In this document: positions 57,032-64,000 of the stretch, one piece after another
Numbering within the stretch: position 1 is the stretch's first letter
Layout of the letters: the number at the start of each line of letters is the position of its first letter
Assembly (NCBI RefSeq): GCF_000007605.1
Contig: NC_003361.3
Span: 372,001-436,000 of the forward strand
Length of the DNA stretch: 64,000 nucleotides
From: Chlamydia caviae GPIC
Lineage (GTDB): Bacteria; Chlamydiota; Chlamydiia; Chlamydiales; Chlamydiaceae
Direction of reading: 5' to 3'
Translations under genes and position numbers: made by a program
The notes under the pieces: generated by a model
Databases searched by the model: none
Told to the model about the DNA's origin: nothing
What the model saw: the letters and a program-made list of their open reading frames with translations, nothing else

Positions 57032-58210
57032 ATGGGATCACAGCTAAGATTGCAAGAATGTGTCGAAGTGTTTCCCCATTCGAATTTTGATTCGCAGGTA
57101 AAGCAATTAATTTATGCCTGTCAGGATAAGAAACTTCGCGATTTCGTCTTTAAAGTTTTCCGACATCATCCTCTCTTAAAAGTTCATGACATCGCAAGGG
57201 CAATTTATTTGCTTATGGCTTTGGAAGAAGGACATGACTTGGGATTGGATTTCTTGAAATTAGAACAAGAAAGTTCTGGAGCAGCACGTCTATTTTGTCG
57301 AGGGGGATTTCCTTGGAAAGGTCTTCCTTATCCCGCGGAACATGCGGAACTCGGACTTTTACTTTTACAAATCTCTAGATTCTACGATGAAAGCGTGAAG
57401 CATGCTGAAATGATGAACTCCTTCCAGCAGGCATTATTTACGCATGAAGCGACTATATTTCCAGCTTTATGGAGCCAGGAATATACCCGATCTATAAAGG
57501 AAAAGACCTCGGTGAGTAAGTCTTTTCTATACCAGTTAGATCAGCAGGTAACCAGCGAGTATAGCTTTACAGATCCTAATCTAGGTTTCTGGATGCAACG
57601 AACACGTTCGGCATCCACTTTTATTGCTGGATCAGGGTGTAAAAGTGGTGTGGGAGCTTATTACTCCGGAGATGTTGGTATAGTAAACTACGGTCCGTGT
57701 TGTGGAGACATTAGCGATTGTCAGGGATTTGGTCTTTGTGGAATGGTTAAAGATTTCTCTATTATAGAAAATCAGGGTATTACGGAAATCTCTTTCCTTT
57801 CCGCTACCGCGGTGCCTTGTCCAAGAATTACAGGCTTTTCTTATTTACAAGATGCTTATTTAGGATCAAAAATTCGCCATTATATCACTATCTCAGAAAG
57901 GCAATGTCAGGTACGCTCTTCGTTAGAAGAAGATCCTTGCCAATCCTCATTCTCGATTTTCTGTAAGGGGAAAAGCTGCCAAGTGGTTGAAGGTCCTAGA
58001 TTGCGGTCAAGCTCACTAGATTCTTATAAAGGACCGGCGAATGATGTAATAATTCATGGAGAACGGGATTCCTTGCGAATCCTATGCTCTAACCCTCATA
58101 TGAAAATTTTTTCTTTACAGGGAAAAGAAAGGTTTTGGGGAAGTAATTTTTTGATTAATATTCCCTACCAAGACGCTAACGTCTCTGTTATTTTTGAAAA
58201 ATGCAATTAA
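57032..58210 (+). CDS. Conserved chlamydial protein of unknown function (CT266 position)
   Basis: 392 residues, no signal peptide or membrane helix evident. The C-terminal half is Cys- and Gly-rich ('YYSGDVGIVNYGPCCGDISDCQGFGLCGM') and looks beta-rich. ATG 57032 is taken; an adjacent TTG and an upstream GTG are possible. No domain recognised. It stands between the IHF gene and accA on the same strand. Confidence 0.65.
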   Translation: MGSQLRLQECVEVFPHSNFDSQVKQLIYACQDKKLRDFVFKVFRHHPLLKVHDIARAIYLLMALEEGHDLGLDFLKLEQESSGAARLFCRGGFPWKGLPYPAEHAELGLLLLQISRFYDESVKHAEMMNSFQQALFTHEATIFPALWSQEYTRSIKEKTSVSKSFLYQLDQQVTSEYSFTDPNLGFWMQRTRSASTFIAGSGCKSGVGAYYSGDVGIVNYGPCCGDISDCQGFGLCGMVKDFSIIENQGITEISFLSATAVPCPRITGFSYLQDAYLGSKIRHYITISERQCQVRSSLEEDPCQSSFSIFCKGKSCQVVEGPRLRSSSLDSYKGPANDVIIHGERDSLRILCSNPHMKIFSLQGKERFWGSNFLINIPYQDANVSVIFEKCN

Positions 58211-58315
58211 TAGTTTATTATTTTTTGAAAAATTCTCAATAAAGTAATCTTATAATTGTTTTTTAAGAATTATTTGTATTAAAATTATCCTTTCTGTAAG
58301 AGGAGAAACGTTATT

Positions 58316-59290
58316 ATGGAGCTTCTTCCCCACGAAAAACAAGTGGTAGAGTACGAGAAAACGATAGCCGAGTTCAAAGAAAAAAATAAAAAAAATTCTT
58401 TACTCTCATCCTCAGAGATACAGAAATTGGAAAGGCGTTTAGATAAGTTAAAAGAGAAGATTTACTCCGATTTGACACCATGGGAACGTGTGCAGATTTG
58501 TCGGCATCCCTCGCGTCCTCGATCTGTGAACTACATTGAGGGGATGTGTGAGGAATTTGTCGAGCTTTGTGGAGATCGTACGTTCCGTGATGATCCTGCC
58601 GTTGTTGGGGGATTGGCTAAGATCCAAGGCCAACGTTTCATGCTTATTGGTCAGGAAAAGGGATGTGATACTGCTTCTCGTGTGCATAGAAACTTTGGGA
58701 TGCTTTGTCCCGAGGGTTTCCGCAAGGCATTACGTCTAGCAAAAATGGCTGAGAAGTTTGGTCTGCCGATTGTTTTCTTAGTAGACACCCCAGGAGCTTT
58801 TCCTGGACTTACGGCTGAGGAACGTGGCCAGGGATGGGCCATTGCTAATAATCTTTTCCAATTAGCTAGATTAAAAACCCCGATCATTGTTCTTGTTATT
58901 GGTGAGGGGTGTTCTGGAGGTGCTTTAGGCATGGCAATCGGAGATGTGATTGCGATGTTAGAGCACTCTTACTATTCTGTAATTTCTCCTGAAGGTTGTG
59001 CTTCTATTCTTTGGAAAGACCCAAAAAAGAATAGTGAAGCGGCTGCTATGTTAAAAATGCATGGTGAGGATCTCAAGCAATTTGCTATTGTGGATGTTGT
59101 AATTAAGGAGCCGGTAGGTGGTGCACACCACGATCCAGCTGCTGTATATCGCAATGTTCAAAATTTCATACTTCAGGAGTGGTTACGATTAAAAGACCTA
59201 TCGATAGAAGATTTATTAGAAAAGCGGTATCAGAAATTTCGAACTATAGGTCTCTATGAAACTTCTTCTGAAAGCGGTCCTGAGGCATAA
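58316..59290 (+). CDS. accA: Acetyl-CoA carboxylase carboxyltransferase alpha subunit
   Basis: Partner of AccD (25874-26800). An N-terminal coiled region ('[15 protein letters not shown]') is followed by the crotonase-fold domain with '[21 protein letters not shown]', '[18 protein letters not shown]' and '[10 protein letters not shown]'. AGAGGAG precedes the ATG at 58316. 324 residues. The last 35 bases overlap the ABC exporter start. Confidence 0.95.
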   Translation: MELLPHEKQVVEYEKTIAEFKEKNKKNSLLSSSEIQKLERRLDKLKEKIYSDLTPWERVQICRHPSRPRSVNYIEGMCEEFVELCGDRTFRDDPAVVGGLAKIQGQRFMLIGQEKGCDTASRVHRNFGMLCPEGFRKALRLAKMAEKFGLPIVFLVDTPGAFPGLTAEERGQGWAIANNLFQLARLKTPIIVLVIGEGCSGGALGMAIGDVIAMLEHSYYSVISPEGCASILWKDPKKNSEAAAMLKMHGEDLKQFAIVDVVIKEPVGGAHHDPAAVYRNVQNFILQEWLRLKDLSIEDLLEKRYQKFRTIGLYETSSESGPEA

Positions 59291-61217
59291 AAAGCATCTT
59301 ACGTTATTAGGTTTTTCCCTACTTGCTATTTTAGGACTCACGGTATCTTCTCAAGCAGAGATTTTTTCTTTAAGTATTATAGCAAAAACAGGACCTGACG
59401 CTTTTGTTCTTTTCGCCCGCAAGGAAAAAAATCGCCTTGTAAAGGCTTCCCAGTTAAGCCAAGAGCAGATTTTAGAGAGATGGTCAGATATCTCTCCAGA
59501 TTCTGATACGATAACTTCCGCGCAGGCAAATGCCTATATTTCTCGTTATGGTAGGGGAACCACATCCATAACCAGTAAGTTATCACGTCTTATTTCTCAG
59601 TACATAGATCTCTCGCGTTTCGGCTCTTTAGCTTTATTTTTAGTAATTGTAGCCATTTTCAAAGCTGTGACTTTGTTCTTTCAGAGATTCCTTTCTCAAG
59701 TGGTTTCTATTCGTGTAAGCTGTGATCTTCGTAGAGACTATTTCAAAGCTCTACAAAAGCTTCCCATGACATTTTTCCATGCTCACGATATGGGAAATCT
59801 TAGTAGCCGTGTGGTTACCGATTCCACATGTATTGCTCAAGCAGTAAATTCGTTAATGGTGAACTATGTTCAAGCTCCGATAACCCTCACACTAGCTTTA
59901 GCAGTATGTTTATCGATATCCTGGAAGTTTTCTCTTTTAGTATGCATTGCTTTTCCTATATTGATTCTTCCTATTGTGATCATTGCTAGAAAAATCAAAG
60001 CTTTAGCAAAGAGAATACAGAAAAATCAGGATAAGTTTTCTTCGGTACTTTTAGATTTCCTCGCAGGAATTGTCACTGTAAAGGTCTTTCGTACGGAGTC
60101 TTTTGCTTTTAAGAAGTATTGTGATCAAAATAGTCAAATTGCCGCTTTGGAAGAAAAAAGTGCAGCCTACGGTTTACTTCCTCGGCCACTATTGCATACG
60201 ATAGCCTCGCTATTTTTCGCTTTCGTGGTGATTATTGGTCTTTATAAGTTCAATATTCCTCCTGAAGAGCTTATTGTATTCTGTGGATTGTTATACCTTA
60301 TCTACGATCCTGTGAAGAAATTTGGAGATGAAAACACAACTATTATGAAAGGTTGTGCTGCTGCAGAAAGATTTTATGAGGTGCTTTCTCATCCCGATCT
60401 TCATAATGAATCTGAAGATAGTAAGGAATTCTTGGGTTTAGTAAAAAATATAGAATTTCGTGATGTTTCGTTTTCTTATACTAATCAGAAAACGGTGCTT
60501 AAAGAGCTGAACTTTACTATTAATAAAGGTGAGGCCATCGGTATTGTTGGTCCTACAGGAAGTGGGAAAACAACGATTAGTAAACTGCTTCCAAGGCTAT
60601 ATGAAGTAACACAGGGAGAGATTCTTTTAGATGGAGTTTCTATTAAAGACTATAGCAAATCTTCTCTTAGGAATCATATCGGCTGTGTTTTACAAAATCC
60701 GTTTCTCTTTTACGATACTATTTGGAATAACCTTACCTGCGGTAAGGATATTCCTGAAGACGATGTCATCCATGCGTTAAAGCAAGCGTACGCTTACGAA
60801 TTCGTTCAAAAAATGCCTCAAGGGGTGCATAGCCTTCTTGAAGAATCTGGAAAAAATCTTTCCGGAGGACAACAGCAAAGGTTAACTATAGCGCGCGCCT
60901 TGTTGAAAAATGCTTCCATCTTGATTTTAGATGAAGCTACATCTTCTCTAGATGCTATTAGCGAAAACTATATCAAAGAGATCATCGGCCAGCTAAAAGG
61001 TCAGTGTACGCAGATAATCATTGCTCATAAGCTCTCCACTCTTGAATACGTAGATAGGGTAATTTATCTAGAACATGGTGAGAAAGTAGCAGAGGGAGTG
61101 AAAGATGAGCTTTTGTCCTCATGTCCCGCCTTTTTGAAAATGTGGGAATTATCGGGAACTAAAGACTGGGAATCCTCTGCAAGTGCTGAGTTGATAACAC
61201 CGCTATCTCTTAGCTAA
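59256..61217 (+). CDS. msbA: ABC exporter with fused membrane and ATPase domains (MsbA-like)
   Basis: Half-transporter; MsbA flips lipid A core across the inner membrane. Membrane domain about residues 1-370, ATPase about 400-640 with Walker A 'GPTGSGKTT', signature 'LSGGQQQR', Walker B '[10 protein letters not shown]' and switch His in 'IIAHKLSTL'. The loop between helix 1 (about 14-32) and helix 2 (about 123-145) is about 90 residues, much longer than usual. 653 residues. Lipid substrate inferred from CT264 annotation. Confidence 0.88.
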   Translation: MKLLLKAVLRHKKHLTLLGFSLLAILGLTVSSQAEIFSLSIIAKTGPDAFVLFARKEKNRLVKASQLSQEQILERWSDISPDSDTITSAQANAYISRYGRGTTSITSKLSRLISQYIDLSRFGSLALFLVIVAIFKAVTLFFQRFLSQVVSIRVSCDLRRDYFKALQKLPMTFFHAHDMGNLSSRVVTDSTCIAQAVNSLMVNYVQAPITLTLALAVCLSISWKFSLLVCIAFPILILPIVIIARKIKALAKRIQKNQDKFSSVLLDFLAGIVTVKVFRTESFAFKKYCDQNSQIAALEEKSAAYGLLPRPLLHTIASLFFAFVVIIGLYKFNIPPEELIVFCGLLYLIYDPVKKFGDENTTIMKGCAAAERFYEVLSHPDLHNESEDSKEFLGLVKNIEFRDVSFSYTNQKTVLKELNFTINKGEAIGIVGPTGSGKTTISKLLPRLYEVTQGEILLDGVSIKDYSKSSLRNHIGCVLQNPFLFYDTIWNNLTCGKDIPEDDVIHALKQAYAYEFVQKMPQGVHSLLEESGKNLSGGQQQRLTIARALLKNASILILDEATSSLDAISENYIKEIIGQLKGQCTQIIIAHKLSTLEYVDRVIYLEHGEKVAEGVKDELLSSCPAFLKMWELSGTKDWESSASAELITPLSLS

Positions 61218-61225
61218 AGTAAGCA

Positions 61226-61879
61226 TTAGATTTGGCTTGGGGTAGAAGTTGCTACGATGTCATAAATAGATGAGGAGAAAGCGTAGGAAAGCTTTTCAGC
61301 TAATACGTTTTTGTGTTTTTTAAGGTACACCCCACCTTCTTGCGTAGCATAATCTGAAGTTATTTTTATCATCATACAGTGTAGGTGATGATTTTTGCAT
61401 AACCTAGCGATAGTATATCCCTCCATATCCACAAGTTGGAATGTCTCATGAAATCCATATCTATAAGGAGCATGAGCAGAAACCAAAGAGGCTTTGGGAA
61501 GATTAGGAAGCGTTGTGATTTCTAGCGCGATTGCCGAATCCAGTTGTTTGGGATGTGTTTTGCTAAGCTGCGCTACCTTATCAACGGTATAGAAGCTTTG
61601 TAAAGGAAGGTCGGGGGAGCAGCTTCCAGCAAAGCCAAGATTCACACAGGAATCATAATCTTCTAGTTTGGTATTGCTTAAAGCTTTTATCACGCCAGCT
61701 TCTCCCCATTGCTCTAAGAGGATCATGTCTATAGCTAGCGACATATGTGCATCGCGACATTGATAGAAATTTTTGTCATATCGAGTGAAGGAAAAATCTT
61801 GAATGAGAGATTTTGCTTCATTCATGTCTGCGAGAATAAGAAGAACTCTACATAGGTAATTAGATAAAGCAGCTGACAT
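61226..61879 (-). CDS. mqnB: Futalosine hydrolase-like nucleosidase (MqnB)
   Basis: Cleaves futalosine to dehypoxanthine futalosine in the menaquinone route. Nucleoside phosphorylase/MTAN-type features include 'VNLGFAGSCSPDL' and 'LVDMEGYTIARLC' (the Met-Glu that binds ribose). ATG 61879 (MSAALSNYL) is preferred; 61936 would add 19 residues lying within mqnD. The orthologue CT263 has been linked to menaquinone synthesis. It overlaps mqnD by 20 bases. Confidence 0.83.
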   Translation of the reverse strand: MSAALSNYLCRVLLILADMNEAKSLIQDFSFTRYDKNFYQCRDAHMSLAIDMILLEQWGEAGVIKALSNTKLEDYDSCVNLGFAGSCSPDLPLQSFYTVDKVAQLSKTHPKQLDSAIALEITTLPNLPKASLVSAHAPYRYGFHETFQLVDMEGYTIARLCKNHHLHCMMIKITSDYATQEGGVYLKKHKNVLAEKLSYAFSSSIYDIVATSTPSQI

Positions 61880-62633
61880 AATTTGATAATGTGTAGAGAG
61901 ATTGTTCCCCTGAATTCGATAAGACAAGAGTATCATCGTTTACATAGGTGGCGATGAACTTGTTAATAACTGAGGTATCTTTATTTCTAGAGTATTCCAA
62001 AGCTTTATTTTCAGAACCTTTAGGATCTTTTAATGCTAGAAATAGAGATTTTCTTAACGCTAGGGTTAAAATATCAACAACAGTTTGTGGAAGTGTTTTT
62101 GATACAACAAGACACCCTAAAGGGAGAGGAAGTTGTGTTTTCTTTTCCCATAACGCACCAAGATCGGCTTTTAAAAATAGTTGCGCGCCATAGCTAAATC
62201 TTTCTTCATGAATGACTGCTCCTGCATTTACGTCACCACGTAAAATGGCAGCGATAATCTCACTGTATTTCATAGGAACAAGCTTTGCTTCAGGGTAGAA
62301 TATCCTACAGAGAAGGTGAGCTGTTGTTGTTTCCCCAGGCGTGGCTATGGATCGTAAAGGTGACTTAGGATCCGAAGCTAGCACTAAAGGACCTACACCA
62401 TGACCAATAATTGTCCCTACTTTCATAAGGGTGTAGTGATCAGCGACTTTTGGCAATAACGCTGCGGATATTTTTATTAGGGAATAGCGATGTTGCAAAG
62501 CTAATTCGTTTAATGTTGCAATATCTGCTATGGTAATTTGATCTAATAAGGAAAAACCTTCATGACGTTCTAAAAAAGAACGAAATAAGTAAATATCATT
62601 AGGGCAGGGTGAAAAAGCAGCTGAGAGGATCAT
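61860..62633 (-). CDS. mqnD: 1,4-dihydroxy-6-naphthoate synthase-like protein (MqnD)
   Basis: Converts cyclic dehypoxanthine futalosine to dihydroxynaphthoate. The N-terminal 'SPCPNDIYLF' is the MqnD signature, and the rest has a periplasmic-binding-protein fold with 'GETTTAHLL' and 'GAVIHEERF' (conserved His/Glu region). 257 residues. Coupled with mqnB downstream and dnaQ-like upstream (ATGA overlap). Confidence 0.88.
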   Translation of the reverse strand: MILSAAFSPCPNDIYLFRSFLERHEGFSLLDQITIADIATLNELALQHRYSLIKISAALLPKVADHYTLMKVGTIIGHGVGPLVLASDPKSPLRSIATPGETTTAHLLCRIFYPEAKLVPMKYSEIIAAILRGDVNAGAVIHEERFSYGAQLFLKADLGALWEKKTQLPLPLGCLVVSKTLPQTVVDILTLALRKSLFLALKDPKGSENKALEYSRNKDTSVINKFIATYVNDDTLVLSNSGEQSLYTLSNYVSCFI

Positions 62634-63316
62634 GTCATTTGTTTCATTAAATCGATAGCAGCTTTCATATCTTTATCTAGGTTGCCTTGGTTTTCCAACC
62701 ATTGGATATAAGATGCGGGAACCTCAGTGAGAGGTTTCCCTCTGTATTTGCCAAAAGGCATTTTAAAAGCTTTAGGATGCTGGCTCTCTTCCATTAGAGC
62801 CAGCACCTGCTCTGCAGAGAGATCGCCAATAAGCGCAGAAAATACATTGTATAGGGTAATGACATCGTCTAAAGCACGGTGGGCTTGATTTTCTGCAAAA
62901 CCATATACTTGACGTAGGTATTGTAAATTATGTTTTGGTAAGTCGGGGCGATATTTTTGTGCCCATTTTAATGAGTCTATTGTCCGTAGGGATAAAGGTT
63001 CCAAGGAATGCCTACGGCATTCCTTTTCAAGTAGTGGGAAGTCAAAACTATCGTTGTTATGTGCAACAAGAATGGCTTCATTACCACAAAAATCACAGAA
63101 TTGCTTGTAGGCTTCTGGAAATTTTGGAGCGGAACTTACTGTTGATGTCGTAATCCCATGAATTTTTGATGCTTCCTCAGGAATAGGAATTTCAGGATTT
63201 ACATAGGTTACAAAGGATTGTTTAGTGACATTGTTATAGGCAGCAATTTCTATGATACGATCTTTATCTATCTGAGTTCCTGTAGTCTCCGTATCGTAAA
63301 AAATTAGTGCTGTCAT
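62630..63316 (-). CDS. DnaQ-like 3'-5' exonuclease with C-terminal extension
   Basis: DEDDh exonuclease: 'IFYDTETTG' (Asp and Glu), 'LVAHNNDSFDFPLL' (Asp) and 'HRALDDVIT' (His and Asp) are all present. Residues about 185-228 ('MPFGKYRGKPLTEVPASYIQWLENQGNL') form an extra small domain of a type often found in exonucleases. 228 residues. It may be a free exonuclease rather than the polymerase III epsilon subunit. Confidence 0.86.
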   Translation of the reverse strand: MTALIFYDTETTGTQIDKDRIIEIAAYNNVTKQSFVTYVNPEIPIPEEASKIHGITTSTVSSAPKFPEAYKQFCDFCGNEAILVAHNNDSFDFPLLEKECRRHSLEPLSLRTIDSLKWAQKYRPDLPKHNLQYLRQVYGFAENQAHRALDDVITLYNVFSALIGDLSAEQVLALMEESQHPKAFKMPFGKYRGKPLTEVPASYIQWLENQGNLDKDMKAAIDLMKQMT

Positions 63317-63330
63317 CAGATCTTCCTAAA

Positions 63331-63804
63331 TTATTCCTTTCTGTCTTTAGCTGCTTGTTTTTTCAATTCATCAAGATTCATGTTCCCTGAAGAGATCAAA
63401 CCTATAGCATGAGAAAAACTATCACAAACCAGCCTAATAGTGTCGATATATACACGCAATAGGGTTTCATTAATTTCCCCATTGAGACAAGGAATTACCA
63501 AACGGTAAAAAATTAATCCTTGTTCTTCATCCATTCCAAATCCAGGAATATCCACATCTCTATTGAGCAAGTGTAGAAGACGTGCTGTAGCTTCTTTTTG
63601 GTTGTCGTAGAGTTGGTAGGGGAAATAGCAGATCATCTGAAGGATTTCTCCTTCACTACGAATCACAAAAAACAAAGGTAGCTCATGATCTCCAGCTTGG
63701 ATATTGATATAAGTTAACCCGCTTTCTCTTTCTAAAAGAGGCTCTAATCCTGCATGTGTGAGATATTTTGATAGATTATTTTGATTTAAAGACCATGTTG
63801 TCAT
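63331..63804 (-). CDS. Type III secretion chaperone-like protein (Mcsc/CT260 position)
   Basis: 157 residues, alpha/beta with a YbjN/class I chaperone look ('DHELPLFFVIRSEGEILQMICYFPYQL', 'LLHLLNRDVDIPGFGMDEEQGLIFYRL'). Position before the DnaQ-like gene matches CT260, described as a multi-cargo chaperone for inclusion membrane effectors. Chaperone function is carried over from that orthologue. 14 bases separate it from the exonuclease gene. Confidence 0.75.
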   Translation of the reverse strand: MTTWSLNQNNLSKYLTHAGLEPLLERESGLTYINIQAGDHELPLFFVIRSEGEILQMICYFPYQLYDNQKEATARLLHLLNRDVDIPGFGMDEEQGLIFYRLVIPCLNGEINETLLRVYIDTIRLVCDSFSHAIGLISSGNMNLDELKKQAAKDRKE

Positions 63805-63835
63805 TTAAGACACTCCGTATTGTTCATAAATATGC

Positions 63836-64000
63836 TTAAAATTCTTTGTCAGTAGGATTAGAGATCTGAGGACTATCTACTTTTTTATTCTTATGAAATT
63901 TCCGTATGCTTTTGCTAAGAAAATCAGAAGTAGATGCGTGTTCTTTTTTCTCATTTTTTTGTAGGAGTTCATTGATATCTGTGTCGGGAGGAAATTCTGA
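63836..64000 (-). CDS. 3' end of a gene running off the right edge
   Basis: 54 codons plus TAA on the minus strand, open to the edge. The tail is hydrophilic and Lys-rich ('LLQKNEKKEHASTSDFLSKSIRKF'), probably a disordered C terminus. No domain is visible. Gene order would suggest the CT259-CT256 neighbourhood (PP2C phosphatase or TlyC-like protein), but I cannot tell which. Confidence 0.6.
   Translation of the reverse strand, partial: SEFPPDTDINELLQKNEKKEHASTSDFLSKSIRKFHKNKKVDSPQISNPTDKEF

Overview
The window is chromosomal DNA of an obligate intracellular Chlamydia, most likely of the former Chlamydophila group (psittaci/felis/caviae/abortus/pneumoniae side); I do not assign a species. Evidence: the gene order lon-tsaB-rpsU-dnaJ-fused pyruvate dehydrogenase E1-comEC-ptsH-ptsI-ybaB-dnaX, then hemC-radA-rnc and a long syntenic run down to dnaQ. 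Further evidence is many bilobed-hydrophobic inclusion membrane (Inc)-type proteins, a second-type DnaA, the futalosine menaquinone route, the Na+-translocating NQR complex, and a division cluster (rsmH, ftsL, ftsI, murE, amiA) with no ftsZ. CT numbers quoted are C. trachomatis orthologue numbers recalled from memory.

Layout. 1-5.8 kb: partial lon, tsaB, rpsU, dnaJ, fused E1. 5.8-13 kb: an Inc-like gene, a comEC broken by a one-base frameshift, a CT338-type protein, the soluble PTS proteins HPr and EI, ybaB and dnaX. 13.4-15.5 kb: a 7TM-HD phosphohydrolase of the cyclic-di-AMP phosphodiesterase type. 15.5-19.6 kb: the main accessory region, six tandem paralogous small membrane proteins. One carries a run of 15 C (coding strand) near its start. 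Three spacers hold decayed remnants of the sixth type of gene, and four long inverted repeats follow the genes. 19.8-28.5 kb: housekeeping genes (hemC, radA, rnc, CT296-type, phosphohexose mutase, Mn-superoxide dismutase, accD, dut, two ptsN). 28.5-33 kb: secreted and inclusion-membrane type proteins. 33-41.5 kb: mnmA, clpC, a lipoate ligase, a secreted phospholipase D-like protein, a PpiD/SurA-like protein and a GcvH-like lipoyl carrier. 41.6-46.2 kb: two tiny Inc-like genes and nqrBCDE. 46.3-50 kb: ComF-like, bactofilin, dnaA, and a TPR chaperone-like/acidic protein pair. 50.1-56.2 kb: division and cell-wall genes. 56.2-64 kb: tRNA-Arg(CCU), an HU/IHF protein, accA, an ABC exporter, mqnB, mqnD, a DnaQ-like exonuclease, a secretion-chaperone-like protein and the 3' end of one more gene.

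How the parts fit. AccA and AccD are the two halves of acetyl-CoA carboxyltransferase. NqrBCDE passes electrons into the menaquinone pool that MqnB and MqnD help make. HPr, EI and two PtsN proteins (one fused to a DNA-binding domain) form a sugar-transport-free regulatory PTS. RsmH-FtsL-FtsI-MurE-AmiA serve septal peptidoglycan. The Inc-type and secretion-linked genes occupy the breaks between housekeeping blocks.

The most noteworthy item is the 15.5-19.6 kb array, which looks like a phase-variable, recombination-prone surface or inclusion-membrane family. The comEC frameshift and a possible alternative-pairing leader before the superoxide dismutase come next.
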